Of a stretch of 64,000 nt of DNA, positions 50,301 to 62,814 are shown piece after piece. Source of the DNA: Hymenolepis diminuta (lineage: Eukaryota > Platyhelminthes > Cestoda > Cyclophyllidea > Hymenolepididae). The number at the start of each line of letters is the position of its first letter. Within the stretch, counting starts at the first letter, position 1. The notes below the pieces were generated by a model. The model saw nothing but the letters and a program-made list of their open reading frames with translations, had not been told where the DNA came from and searched no databases. The translations under genes were made by a program, and so were the position numbers. Where the stretch lies: assembly GCA_900708905.1 (NCBI GenBank), contig CAADRB010000002.1, forward strand, positions 2,331,830-2,395,829, read 5' to 3'.

Positions 50301-53300
50301 AACGCTGTTGAAAAATTCAGAACATGAAATGATCCCTTATTACTGATTACATGAACGTTTTTCCTTGATATCAAATTCTGAAAAAATTTCGGGCTTAGAT
50401 CCGTTACAACAAATAGGCTAATTTATTTTTTAATTTTGAACTCTGAGTGTGTATTGCGACCCATGTCGACCAAGTAATAGTACTCTCAAACTTTACTCTT
50501 TTTAATAAAATATACCATGGAACTGAGAAGACAAAGACCCAAAAGAGTTTATCCTTACCGTAAATATTTGCTTATGTCCGCCATTGAAACCCTGTCCCCA
50601 TGCGATTTTGAGGCTAGTTGCCGACGCATTTAGCAATCGCAGATTGAAGGGCACTTCTGGTGGACCTGTTCCAGTCACTTGAATGCTAAACTGATCTTCT
50701 CCCATCTCTGAGGATATCTAAAATTTCAATTTTACAAAAAATTAATTTCAAAAATGGGTTTTCCTATAGAATAAACAATCTATTCAGGTGAAGGAGGGGG
50801 GAGGGGGGTAGAGTAGGCCACAATAAAATACTCCTCAAAGTCGAACTCCGAAATTTCCATCGAACTTTCAAAAGGTTTCGACTAAATCAAGACTGAGTTA
50901 AATTATGGAAGAGAATCTTTGGGAAAACAAATTCATTTTAGCTTAAAATTTAGACATGAATTTTTTGCCTTCAAAATATCATAAACACAACAGAATCTGA
51001 ATAATACAGATTAGAAGAGCATAATGAAGCAATTCATTGCATCCAAACTTTCAAGCAATTATTGTCAGTTATACATTGGATAAAAATTTTATTTATTTAT
51101 ACCTATAGAGGGAAATTTCGCCAATAAATACACGAATGAAAATAAATTTGGGCTATAAGTCACGGTTTGGCCTTTCCTCTGTGAAAGTTATGGTTATTAA
51201 CATAACTATTCGTTTTCTCCAATTCAACCAACACACTCGATTTAATCGTAAACCGCACAATACGATAATTCCATATCGTGTTCATTTGCATCTTATGGTT
51301 ATCTTACCTTACAGGTATATCTCCCAAAATCCGTAACATGAATACCATTGATGCGTAGAACGGCAGAGTAATATCCAGGACGAATTTGCTTCCGTGATGA
51401 TACAAATTTGGGTTGAGCTGGTCTAACACATGGTACTCCCAGATCGGCAACAAATGAGCCGCATTCTGAATCCAAAACACGAACTACAGTGGCGGTACCC
51501 TCATGGTCTCGTCGATTGAGCTGCCAGACAACCTTGGGTTCCGGTTCAACTCGAACGAAACATTGTAACTCCACATTTTTGCCAAAAGGTGCGGCGACTT
51601 TCGCGAACTTCGGTTGTTTAACAATCTCAGGAGCAACTAATATTGAAAAGGATTCTTTTAGATTAAAATTCACTTGTCTAAAGAATAGGCGGCTTCACTT
51701 GTTCCAAAAGAGATCGATACGGTGCTGTGTCTGATTAAGATTATTAATGGTCGGTCTGAAGGTGTATTTACTCATAAAAGATGAAAAAGTATTCACTCTT
51801 TTAATTTTTCTATTTTTCTTAAATCGCAACATGTTTTCCTTTATTTAGATGTTTATTAAAAGTTTTCTTTAAAATTCCCATTCATAGTGCTGCTTTGTAT
51901 CTACTGTATTTCTAGTTTCATTTAATTGGAATACTTAAGACTAATTACTTAATGAACGTACTCTTCCATTTATTAGCCGAAAGATGTCAAGATGCACTTG
52001 CTGCGCATATCAATAATATGGCTGATTAAATGATGCAAGAGTTATAGGATATTGGACCGGTGTGTCATGAGTTTGAAACCCTTTGCACATTGCACACTAC
52101 TAATTAGAGTAGTTAATTAATGCTGATGTGCATCGGTGGCGCATTGGTCACTGTGACCGTCGCCACGGCAGAGATTGCGAATTCGATTCCCATCGGCGCA
52201 CACGCAATAGGCGAAATGGCCAACCACATTAGTCACATCCAGTTGACATAAAGGGACTGACAAATTATGATCCTCTTACCAGGAAGGCTCCATGATGTCA
52301 CTTTCTACCAAAAAATGAGCGTTGGAATACGGCCTCATAAATGGCCTTGGTAACTAACATTATTATCAATTAACGCTGCTACACTGTTGATCTATTCCAT
52401 AAATGCGGGAATAAGTGTATTATTAAGTCCACTCCTTTGGCAATATTTTTATAAATTGAGGGGAGTAGGTCGTTAAAAAGCAAATATTTTCCCTAATTTA
52501 GAGTGTATATTTCCCACTTTATGCTCAGGAGTTTCTTAGATTTGAATACTTGGAGATTTTGAGTTTGGTTAGAGCCATGGCGGGTGCTTCATAAATAATC
52601 CTTTTGATAAACCTTAGTAATCATCTTAAGAAGCCCAAATAGCCTCTAGCAGAGTCCTCTAGTATAAATTTGCCCTCAAGATTGGCTAGGTTATGCCCAC
52701 AGTAGCGAGAATTGCTATAAACTCTTTCCATGCAACACCTCCTGGTTCTCGCTACTGTGAACATAGCCTGGCCAGTCTTGGAAGCAAATTTATACTTGAG
52801 GACTCTGCTAGGAGCTATTTGGGCTTCTTAAGAAAATTACTAAGGTTTAACAAAAGGCTTATTTACGTAGCATCCGCTACAGAGCTTAGACAATGATAGA
52901 TTATCAGAGATGAGGTCTTGTATTCAAATACATATTGGAAACCATTTCTATTTTTCAATATCAGAGCTAAACACATGCAGAACAGAAAGAGCTTTTAATA
53001 TTGGAACCTAACAACAACTTCGAGGCAGCTATTTAAAGTACAGATGAAGATTTCCAAAGTGAAAAATATCCAACTCAAGATGGCCTAAGATGATCTCGAA
53101 ATGCAAATTGACGAAAATATCACTTCTTTCTCTATAAAATAAGCCAGGATGCGACTGTTAAAACGTTTCCTTGCTCTCGATAATGATCAGTCTGAAAAGT
53201 TCGTGAACACTGAACCAAAAATTACTAACAAGACAACTTACAGGCACTAAGGAGTTTGACATCAGACTGATGCGATGGGAAGATGCCATTGTTCACTTTG

Positions 53301-56300
53301 CAAACGTAGAGACCAACATCATCTTTGGTGACGTTGTAGACGTGTAACTGGCTTCGCATATTGTAGCCTCCAGTATTCTCACACTTAACCAAGTGTTTCA
53401 CGTTTCCATTCACTCGTGTTACCTATGTAGTTGAATCAACATATTTAATCTACTCATTTCATTTAAGTAAATAATGGCATAAAATAAGATTTTGCCTTAC
53501 ACCATTGCAACCCAGGGAGGTTGTTTCAAATCCAGGGGCATTATCAGCCTCTACATCCCAACCAGGGTAGAGACGCCGATTCCATTGAAAGACGCTCTCC
53601 GCATAGGATGGATTTCCATTGGCTGAACATTCTAAAACGGCCATTTCATTCAAGGACGCATTAGCATCTTTGACACTGGTTACTTGGGCAGGAACTATTA
53701 AAAGGAAGAAATTCTGTAATAATTGATATTTACCCCCTATAGTTAAAGATAATTCCAGTTTTACATGTAACATTCAGCAGAAATGTAGCCTGAGTCTTTG
53801 TCAAACTGTTCTCAGCTTGAATTGTCACTTTGGTTGTGTGGGTTCGTTTGATATTCCAGATAACCAAAAGTTCACCAAGTTGATATAGTCCAGATAGCTT
53901 CTTTATTTGTTGTTGAACCGAAGACTTTTTCAAATCGACAGTCCTGGGATCAAGTTTACTGGTTGGGAGGGCCCTACCCTGGTTCATCCACACTATTTTC
54001 TCACACTTTGGATTTCCGTAGGGAATCAAATCGAGGGTTCCAGAGCTCCCTATAAGAACGAAATGTATTTTGAGTGATGCGACAGATGTCTAAATTTGAT
54101 AAAGAATGGTTTAGACCATTGAATTAGTCATCTAGCACAAATAAATTTGCTGCAGAAGGACCCTAATTTTTAGAGAGCAATAACTATTAGCAAAATACGT
54201 TAAAATAAAACGTTAAATCCATCTAATAGGCCCCCTACCCATTCTCTTTAACTCAATGTCGAATGACCTACTTATACAACCCTCTCTTCAATAGTCTCTC
54301 TTTGCTTTTCCGTACAACCTTACCTGTTCTAATTTAATAGTAGAGTATATTCAAACTCATATGCTACTTTTTAATTGTAACTCCGAATTTTCCTCTTCAT
54401 ACCTACTGTTCTTAGTAATAAAAACTTCGACGTCTTCATCTTGTTTACTGCTGACTTTTTTGTAATGATTACAGCTGGATAATGACTTTATGGAAGACAA
54501 AGGAATGGAAATTAAGAAGGTGGTGTCATTCAACTTATGTATAGGTTAGCGCTTTTGAAGGCTTCAAGTTCAGACACAATTCATACACATTACATCTTAT
54601 TAAAACTGATAAAAATAACATCTCACTTATGGATTGATGCAGTACCATACTTATAACAGCTAGTCAAAGGAATTAGACCTAGCTTGCGAAGTGCGGAATT
54701 TTTAAAATGTATATGAATGGTAAAATTATTTTTCGAATGATTGGTAGACGGTGAAATTTTTTCTAAAAAACCTTCAGAAGTAAGATTATAAAATATATTC
54801 TTGCGTTTTTCAAGCCCCAAATGACTAATGACACATAAGCATTCAAGTTTTTGAGAAATCTCTGATTTCTCATGCATAAGTCTTCAAATTTCACCATCTC
54901 CATTCTTAAGAAATGCTATATTTACATTTTCGCATCTTAACGTTCTACCCCGTAAGTTTTCATGAAATTTTTAAATTAGGGGACTTAAAAATTATTCCAC
55001 TATTGCACCTTTCATTAATCAAGAAAAATCGAATCAGAATAAATTAGAGACGAAATCAACATGAAAGAAATAAAGAAGAATTCACAATACCTATTCAAAT
55101 TTTAACAGTTTTGGATATACTGAACCAGAAAGTACCTTGATACAACATTTATGGCTAGTTAAACAGGATCTAATAACTGAGAGGCTACGACTTGCCTTCA
55201 AGAATACTATGTACGTGTCCCGGTTGGAATCCAATAAAGTGTGGCGCAAAGGAGACATTCAACTGCACCTCATTCTGCTTGGTCAAATGATTGTAGACGC
55301 TATTTGAAGCCAGACAAGTTACTATGTCCATATGATCTCTCCACTGGGGTCGAAGGATCAGGCGACCTCGTGAGATGAAGCCACCATGACTCCCATTTAC
55401 CATCGGATCGTCAATACCTATTGGAATTAGGACTCAACATTAGAAATGCTTGAATGCAGTTAGAAGATTTAACTATAGTAAGATCCTACCAATACGCTCA
55501 TCCATTTCACAGTCTTGCGCCAGTTCATCTGAGCCAACAAGAATATTACCGGTTGGTAAGGAGTCTCTAGCTTGAGAAGTGAGTAGAATAGTGGAGTGAT
55601 CAGCGCGTCGCATGTACTGTTTGATTCGACTGCAGTGGAAGTAACGCCATTGAATACGTGCTGGAGGATTAGCTGATCCTGCTTCGCAAATGACTTCAAT
55701 TTCATTTTCCGCTGGGATCGGGTTCTCGTAATTAATGCTCACTTTCACTTCGGCGACTGGAAAGTATATATTTAAGGCGATATTCGCGCTTTTCACGACT
55801 CCCTTTTGAGCTTTGCTCTTTGCCACACATCTGTAACCATATGAATATTACAACGAGAATATATTATTTATTAAAAGCTTATATTGACAATAGCAATACT
55901 ATTTAAATTAGATTTACCGGATCCACTACAAATCGAAGCACCTTAGTTGATGATGTTTCACCCTACTTTTATTACCGAAAAGAAAAATATACAAAGATAG
56001 GTCGGACCAACCACTCAATTTTTGTCCATTGGTCGGTCAGATCTGAAAATTATGGTCATGCAATATTGCGCAAATAATGATCAACTTGATCTAATCAAGA
56101 GACCATATCTATCAATTTCATATGACCATTTATCTTAGAAACGCATCTTAAGGTAGTTAAATAAGAGGTGAATGAAAGGATATGATCAAGTAAGGGTAGA
56201 AATTAAAGTCACAACATCACAAGAGAATATTTTGCTTAAACTTTTAGACAGCTCATTTTATGCGCGTTACAGTTAATGAAAATAGTTCACTGCTTTACTA

Positions 56301-59300
56301 ACGTTTCAAGGTTAAAATACCAATAATTGACAATCAAATTTCAGAGTGAGTTTATGTTCAGAGATTATTGACACGTTCATGAAATTGATTAGTTAGGCCA
56401 CCTTGATAAATTTTCTCCTTTAATAACGTAACTAAATCAATTAAAATCTTTAATCTTTTTGATCTCTAGTTAACCATCCGTTTTAACCGTCCTCTTACTC
56501 TACAATCCCCATTTGTTCTACCCTACTATTTCACATATTTTTCATTCTTTTCATATACTGCCAGTGAAAAATTATTAATGTGCTTATTAATACCAGGTAT
56601 CGTTTTAGTATATTATTATTTATATATTAGTAATGAAAATATTTGAAACATCAATCAAACAGGCTTAGTGAACTTCTGATTCACTTCATCCTGTATTATC
56701 AGTAAAAGCAGAGGATTGAGCTATATTGTATATCTTATGGGAGGTATTTACCTTAGATTAACACCATTATCTTCCATTCTTCCAATTAACTCTAGATCCA
56801 AACTCACTCCTCCCCGAAAATTTTTCTGGGTAAAAGTCGAAGCAATCGGTTGATCATCTAGCAAAAGAAATAATTACTTAAAATCATTCTCAACAAACTT
56901 TTTATCCACTGAAGTTCCGGTGGAGGGTGGCCATTTAAACATTCGCATGTTAGCCTACGGGATTCACCAGTTCTTAGCGGTTCACCATTTCCCAGTCCCT
57001 TTATAACCGGTGGGTCAGGAGGATCTACAATAAAGAGGAAATTAATAATTATAGCAAAGGTAGCTTACTACTGAAATGAAAGATGTAGAGCTGCTTACTT
57101 ACAAATTATACCCAAGCGAACACTTTGAATTAATCGATTGGTTCCTTCATACCACATTTGACAGTCGAGATATCCATATTGACTTCTCTGCATCATTTTG
57201 ATGACGACCTCTGATTCTCGAATGAAGGTTTCAGGTTTTCGCGCCGAGTTCTTAATCTCATCACGTACGACTTTAATGTCCGAATTGACAACTGTTCGAT
57301 CTTCAGTGAGAAGAACCCACTTCAATTTTGCGTCAGGGTACATTTCATCCGTAGTGCAGACGAAGTTCAATTTTGCATTTTCTTGAGCGTAGGCCACCAG
57401 CTCTGTACGCCCATTTACAAGACCAGTAGATAGTTGATTGTTCTTCAGAGTTATGGTTAGATTCTGAGGTGGAACTAGAAGTTCAAAAGAGCGCGGGTTT
57501 AGTTTTATTCAATTATAACCGTAGATATTTATATTCTTCTCACAAAATAATCAAGATGTCAGCTTTTCAAAACTTTACATATTTTTTCTAAAATTCTATA
57601 ATCTAGTAGAATCCTGCCTTCTTGGTCATCACAAAAAATATCTCCCTAGTTTATACCAACCAATTGCACAGTATCTCTAGGAAAACGAGGGTGACGCCAT
57701 CACCTAAACTTATGAACTTGGCCAATTGGAATTCATATTTTCTTCTGGGATTAGAAAAATTGGGCTGGGTTGAGAAACGCAAGATCAAGAAAATACTAAT
57801 AGACGCAAATTTTGGTTCTTGAAAACCAACATTTACCTCAAGTTTCACTCATTTACTTTGAAAGTTAAGCTCATGCTGAACACGCCTAAAATGTAAAGGA
57901 ACGAATATTGTAAAGAAAGAAAGGCTCTTCCTGCAACAGGATCCATGAAGAAGGTTCAATTTCTCCTCATCCTCTCAATTAATTTTTCTCCCGTCCAAAT
58001 AATTCTTATACTGAAGATCATATGCCCCTTATCTTTGCTGCCAACTTTTGTTAAAGAGATTGAGCATATAAATTCCCCGCAAAGTGGGTCGATGGTTCAG
58101 TACACCTCAGTCAAGTCAGAGGTCAAGAGAGTGATACTTATTTTGCGTAGATGAAGTGGTGTGGATGGTCAACCACGCTGTTTTATTCTGCTTTAAAAGG
58201 ATCGTGGTGGAATACGAATTTATCTTGACTCTGTCCTAGTTTAGTGTTGGTAATACTTACCCCAAAGCGCTTTGAAAGTTTGTTCCTTACATTCGCTTTG
58301 TCTACTTTGAGAGTTAAGTCTTTATTTTCCGAATGAATCGTTAAATCGGATTTTACTGACTTAAATATACATTATCTGGCTGTTAAATATCGACGTATTT
58401 TTATCTCACTTTAGACAATCAATTAGAACAAGGGGGATCTGGTTATTAAACCTCTCCACGTGTAGAATACAGATTTTTATATTCACACCCTTCTTCACTT
58501 TGGTTTCCAGACAAATGTCTAGTCAAATGTCACGGCTTCATATTGAAAATGAAATTAATTACGTGCTTAAAATCTGGAAATTTAAAGAAATAGCGGAAAT
58601 AAACTGGGAGTTTTTATATACAAATCTATCGAAAGATGCGGAAAGCGGGTCCCGAATATTAACACCAGTTTCATATTTACATAAAGAAATCTGTACTGTT
58701 CGATCATATAAGTAGTTGTGGAAGGTTAAGAATTACACCTGAACTTACATCGTATCTTGATATTCACATCCATTCTCTTTGATACTCCTGTGTCATGAGC
58801 GGTCTCACAGGAGAGGTTAGCACCATGATAACGCCTGTTAATGTTTGGAATATTCAGTACTGCCTTTAACTCCCCATTTGTATAGGTTTCGTAGAAACTG
58901 GTAGGCACATCTTCTATGGCGGAGATGATTTGACCAAAATCCTTTGAGTGGAAGGGAAGAATACGGGGTTTGGGGGTCTGAGAGATCCGGGGGTGGAAAT
59001 GCCATCGCCAAAAGAGCGCTCCCACGGGGTAGCCAGGAGGTGTGGCAATACACTCCGCCCGCAAATGACTGCCTTCGTTGAATGTGTCTCCATGGGGAAT
59101 GTGTGGAAATGTGATTCTTGGTGGGCCGGGAGGAACTGCAATGAGAAAAGAAAAACTTGAATGATGCCTGAATAAGTGATTCAATATCAGATACTGCCAG
59201 AAAACAGCAGTTTCGCTCAAAATAAAAGATTGCTGGTCTTAAATACTACGTTCATTTTAATCTACATTACAACAGCAAAAATAAGTGGATTTTCAATATA

Positions 59301-62300
59301 TTAGACCTAGTTAGAAATCTGAATGCTAAAAAATATCTGCGTTTTTTTCAATTTCATTATGAATTCCAAGGTATCATCCACGATTTCCAATACTATATCA
59401 TTTTTTTATATATAGAACAGTTTTGACAAATGTTTCATCCCATGTCATTTCTATAATTAATAATCAAATCTCGAGTCTGGGCGGGTGGCTAGAACTATTG
59501 TGGTCGTTGGTTTACCAGCAATCACAATTCTCACTAAACTTCACCGGCAGTCATTTTATCAAAATCTGTTTCATGTCTCCACTCTTATCTTCAAGCTAAC
59601 CTGACTAAGATTTTCAAAAGCTTAAAATAGATTTTAGCTTAAAGATACAGTTGATCTCCGCTTGTTCAGTACCATTTCCTTTCTCAAAATATTGGGATGA
59701 CCAAATAATCAACATCCTCATCTTTAATTTAAATTATTTTGACGTTTTTGAAATATATCAGGAAAGCTCAATTGTATAGACAAAGAGAGTATTATTTTTC
59801 AAAATTTGAATAATCTCAAAGCGACAAATATGCAGAAAATCACTTTAAATTAACTTATTTTATTTGAGTTCATTTTTAAATCCTTTAAATTATTAAAAAA
59901 CACTAATGGCAATTTGATAGTAGTTGAAACATGAAAATTTGTTGACATACTATTAGGAGAATTAGAACTTAGTTAATAAGAACGGTTTAGATATAATATT
60001 TGAGCTATTCATTAATCCATCGGCAACATTTACGTGATATTTCTCAGGTCTCCCCAAACCCATAAGACATAAAATTAAATTTATCCAACTTTCCTATCTC
60101 TCTAAGCTCGAGAGAAGAAATGCAGGAATTTTTTATTACATAGCATGAGATTGAAGAGGGAGATTAATAATTTAGCGTGGAAATTACGCCAAATTACAAA
60201 TCAACTCCAATACTGACCAGCAGTGACCAGTTCAGTCCGGTTCGACTGTGATGCGATCTTAGTATGGGGAAATTTGAGAGAGAGTGAGAGGGTGCAATAG
60301 ATGTGATAGGGAAGAGATAGGACGGGGATCGTTTATTACTTGTTTCCTGTGAGTGAGTATCCGGTTAAGCGCATGGTAAGATAAGATAAAGCACAAGTAA
60401 ATGGTGTGAAGATACAACTATGAGTGAGCGACTGGATGTTTCATAAACAAATTGCCCCGTAAAATGAGCTCGTTTGCCAGAGAGTTAAGACACGAGGTAG
60501 CAGCGTAATGCTTCGAAGATTAGCGTGAAAATAATTTCCTCTTTGATCATCCTATAACGTCTCCATGTTCCACGAGATTAAGTTAGTTTTGTAGACTCTA
60601 TGTTGACAGCAATTTGAAGAACACTGATTAATGACCCAAAAAATATTTACGTTTTTTGTTAGAAAGCCTAACTGAGTATTTTTAGTGTACTCGGAAGAAA
60701 CTCGTGGGTTCCATCCCTCTTGCATTGGATAATAGATTATTTAATTTCTGCCCTCACACCTGGACATGTAAGACCACTTGTGGAGAAGATTTCGCTGCAA
60801 TTAGTAATTATGCAGATAGCCAGTGCTTTATCACGCATCCAGTCCCATATAGGTGAATTTATCTTCTTATTACAAAATTTTCGTTCGAGCTGCAAGTTTT
60901 CCTCCTTCATCTTCTGAAGGTAGGAGAAATTGTAGCTTTAAGTTACTTGAATCATGTATGAAATTGCAAATTCAGAGAACTATCAAGGTGGTGATTTGAG
61001 TTAAAATTTTGGGCAAAATAGTAATGCGACTGAAAATTCTGGTTTTAAAACTAATTAATATTAGTCAGTCAATCAGTCGATTCAACCTGTTACTTTCCTC
61101 CATTTAAATATAAACCTTGGTGGAGTTTTTGTTCTTTCCAGTTCCACAGGGTCTGAGTACATGAAAACTTCCACTGAGAAACGCCAAGCTGGGTATGAAT
61201 GGTTTCTCCTTGTCGTCAAGTGCATCCCGTTTGTGTACTTAAAAGCTGTCTCTTGGCACAGTATATTTTCCAGTAATACTTTCCCACTTTAGAATCCCAC
61301 TACGCATTTAGTCTATTTTATTTTCAAAAGAGCAAATTTTAAGGTAACACCATTATGGCTTCCGAAGATTCGTATCTGGAATAAAGTAGCTCTAATCACA
61401 AGTAAGTTGCTTTAAGAGCTCCACTAAATTAGGCCGAGAAATCCAGTGATAGATCCTATGATCTTTCTAAGGCTGACAGAATGTAGCAGCTTTTTTGGAG
61501 CGAGAAGATAAGGAGTTAAACAGGACCAACGGGAATGGATTAGAGGTGAAAGGAGGAAGGAGTAAGAAGAGGAATTCAGAAAGATTTAGAAAGGCGTCTA
61601 CTAGGAAAATGCTAAAAGAAATGTGGGAGACAGGCGAAATGAGGCACAATAAGGCACAGATTTCACGTCCTTTGTTCGTTAATGTGAAACTGGTAATTAG
61701 GACGGGTGTATGAGTCATTAGGTACAAAATACAAAGATCGAAAACATACATGGGTCAGAATTTGCAGGTACTACAAGTCTCTCTTCCTTTTATATTGTAC
61801 ATAGCATTAGTGGAATCCAATTAGCAAATAAGCCTAAACTAAATTTTAAACACATACCTTGGGGTGGAGGAAGATATCTTAGGGTTCTTTATAGTATGGA
61901 TATATATTCAGTTAAGAGGTACAATATGTCCACTACTTACCAATAACAAGGCCACTTTGCTGAGGATTTCCGACCCCTAATGACTGATTCAATAGATAAA
62001 GGCTATATCGCAATATCAGTATTTCAAATCAAAAATGTCTAAAAGCCAGGTCTTCATATCAGTGGTATGTATTGCTGACAAACTCCTCAACGAAACTTTC
62101 ACTCTTTTCAAACCAGTGAAAACTCGGAATTCGTAAAAAAGAAATACTTTTGAATATAAATTAGAGAAGAAAGAATTAATTAGTGGACCTCTGGAAACTT
62201 TAAATATGTGCTTATCATATCTCTGCTACATTAAGACTCTAAGCTTCTAAATGTCTTGTAAGATTATTGTGCCTTCTCAAACATAGAAAGATAAAATGAA

Positions 62301-62814
62301 TTGAAGAGCAAGATTGACCCTTCATGATAAAGAAAACCGACCAATCAAAGGTCAAAGATTCAATTCAGGGAACGATTCATGAAACTTGAATTTTGGAAAG
62401 TGAACTACCCATTTAGCAAATATTGTACAACGGCAATCCAAAAAATTAAACAAAGTAAAGACTCCTCGATACCCTGACACTGATCTCTGATCTTTTCGAC
62501 CTCCTTCTCATTATCATTTGTTGGATTTTCTGTTAACCGAGTTCACTTGCTTCCGATAATTAAAAAAATTATATATATTTCTGTGTATTACTACGGATAA
62601 CGATAGCATCAAAAGAATGGATATGACAAGTACTCACCGTGAACATGTAACAGGATCGTAGTTCTCAGCGTTCTCGCCGTCAGATCCTCACGAATCAAAG
62701 TCGCGTTGTTACTGACTTCACAAGTCAAATTATCACCCGTCTTCAGATCAGACTTCAATAGAGTCAATAACGACCGGTCGTCACCCACATTGGTTGTAAT
62801 TTGCGGATATTTTA
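44378..62814 (-). CDS. Nephrin / sticks-and-stones-type Ig-FN3 adhesion receptor (5' end beyond window)
   Basis: Eighteen exons chain with consistent phases: 62638-62814, 58749-59135, 57103-57474, 56899-57024, 56752-56857, 55490-55830, 55196-55417, 53765-54049, 53501-53694, 53242-53422, 51308-51636, 50559-50717, 48997-49090, 48819-48920, 48246-48745, 47126-47441, 44536-44615 and 44378-44467, about 1350 residues. They encode part of one Ig domain, seven further Ig domains, one FN3 domain (VPFNLRLLNASATSLKIAW to NTQYHVAVRSRNDEHGE), a membrane helix (SLFIIVAACVIGGIVIVINI) with RKKQ stop-transfer, and a Tyr-rich tail of about 275 residues ending DAPDVVV. Eight or more Ig plus one FN3 is the nephrin/SNS/hibris layout; Kirre-type partners have five Ig and no FN3. 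In planarians such proteins build the protonephridial filter, so a flame-cell or muscle-fusion role is plausible. Most Ig-boundary introns are phase 1. The signal peptide and first domains lie off the right edge. Confidence 0.88.
45095..45470 (+). repeat. Dispersed repeat family B, copy 2
   Basis: In the 2.5 kb intron of the nephrin-like gene (opposite strand). Open frame for 109 codons including NSTLDLFREKFLYPVNLRKI. Its block ccctgtcaaccttagaaaga matches the reverse strand of copy 3, and gattagagctacttta is shared with it too. The protein is not recognised. Confidence 0.62.
46078..46235 (+). repeat. Half copy of the foldback element
   Basis: Equivalent to the right arm of 52573-52884 (ttctcgctact, gcaaatttatact, cttcttaaga, attactaaggttta, catccgc in the same order) with about 20 extra bases in the middle. 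The left arm is absent. Confidence 0.78.
52122..52372 (+). repeat. tRNA-related SINE, copy 2 (best preserved)
   Basis: Head resembles a tRNA-derived RNA polymerase III promoter: A-box-like tggcgcattgg at 52137-52147 and B-box-like attcgattcc at 52191-52200, about 50 bp apart. A unique body follows and a simple attattatc-type tail. Related copies are at 10025 and 63538. It lies in a nephrin-gene intron, antisense to the gene. Confidence 0.75.
52573..52884. repeat. Foldback (long inverted repeat) element
   Basis: Left arm 52573-52711 and right arm 52745-52884 are reverse complements over about 138 bp with roughly 85-90 percent identity by eye, around a 33-bp loop. Inner ends read agtagcgagaa and ttctcgctact. 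It contains no frame for a protein; size and shape suit a non-autonomous foldback or MITE element. It sits in an intron of the nephrin-like gene. Confidence 0.88.
61380..61720 (-). repeat. Dispersed repeat family B, copy 3
   Basis: On the minus strand it reads ctgtcagccttagaaagatc then attagagctacttta, as in copy 2, with a pyrimidine-rich part before it. Lies in the 3.5 kb intron between nephrin exons at 59135 and 62638, in the sense orientation of the gene. Confidence 0.6.
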
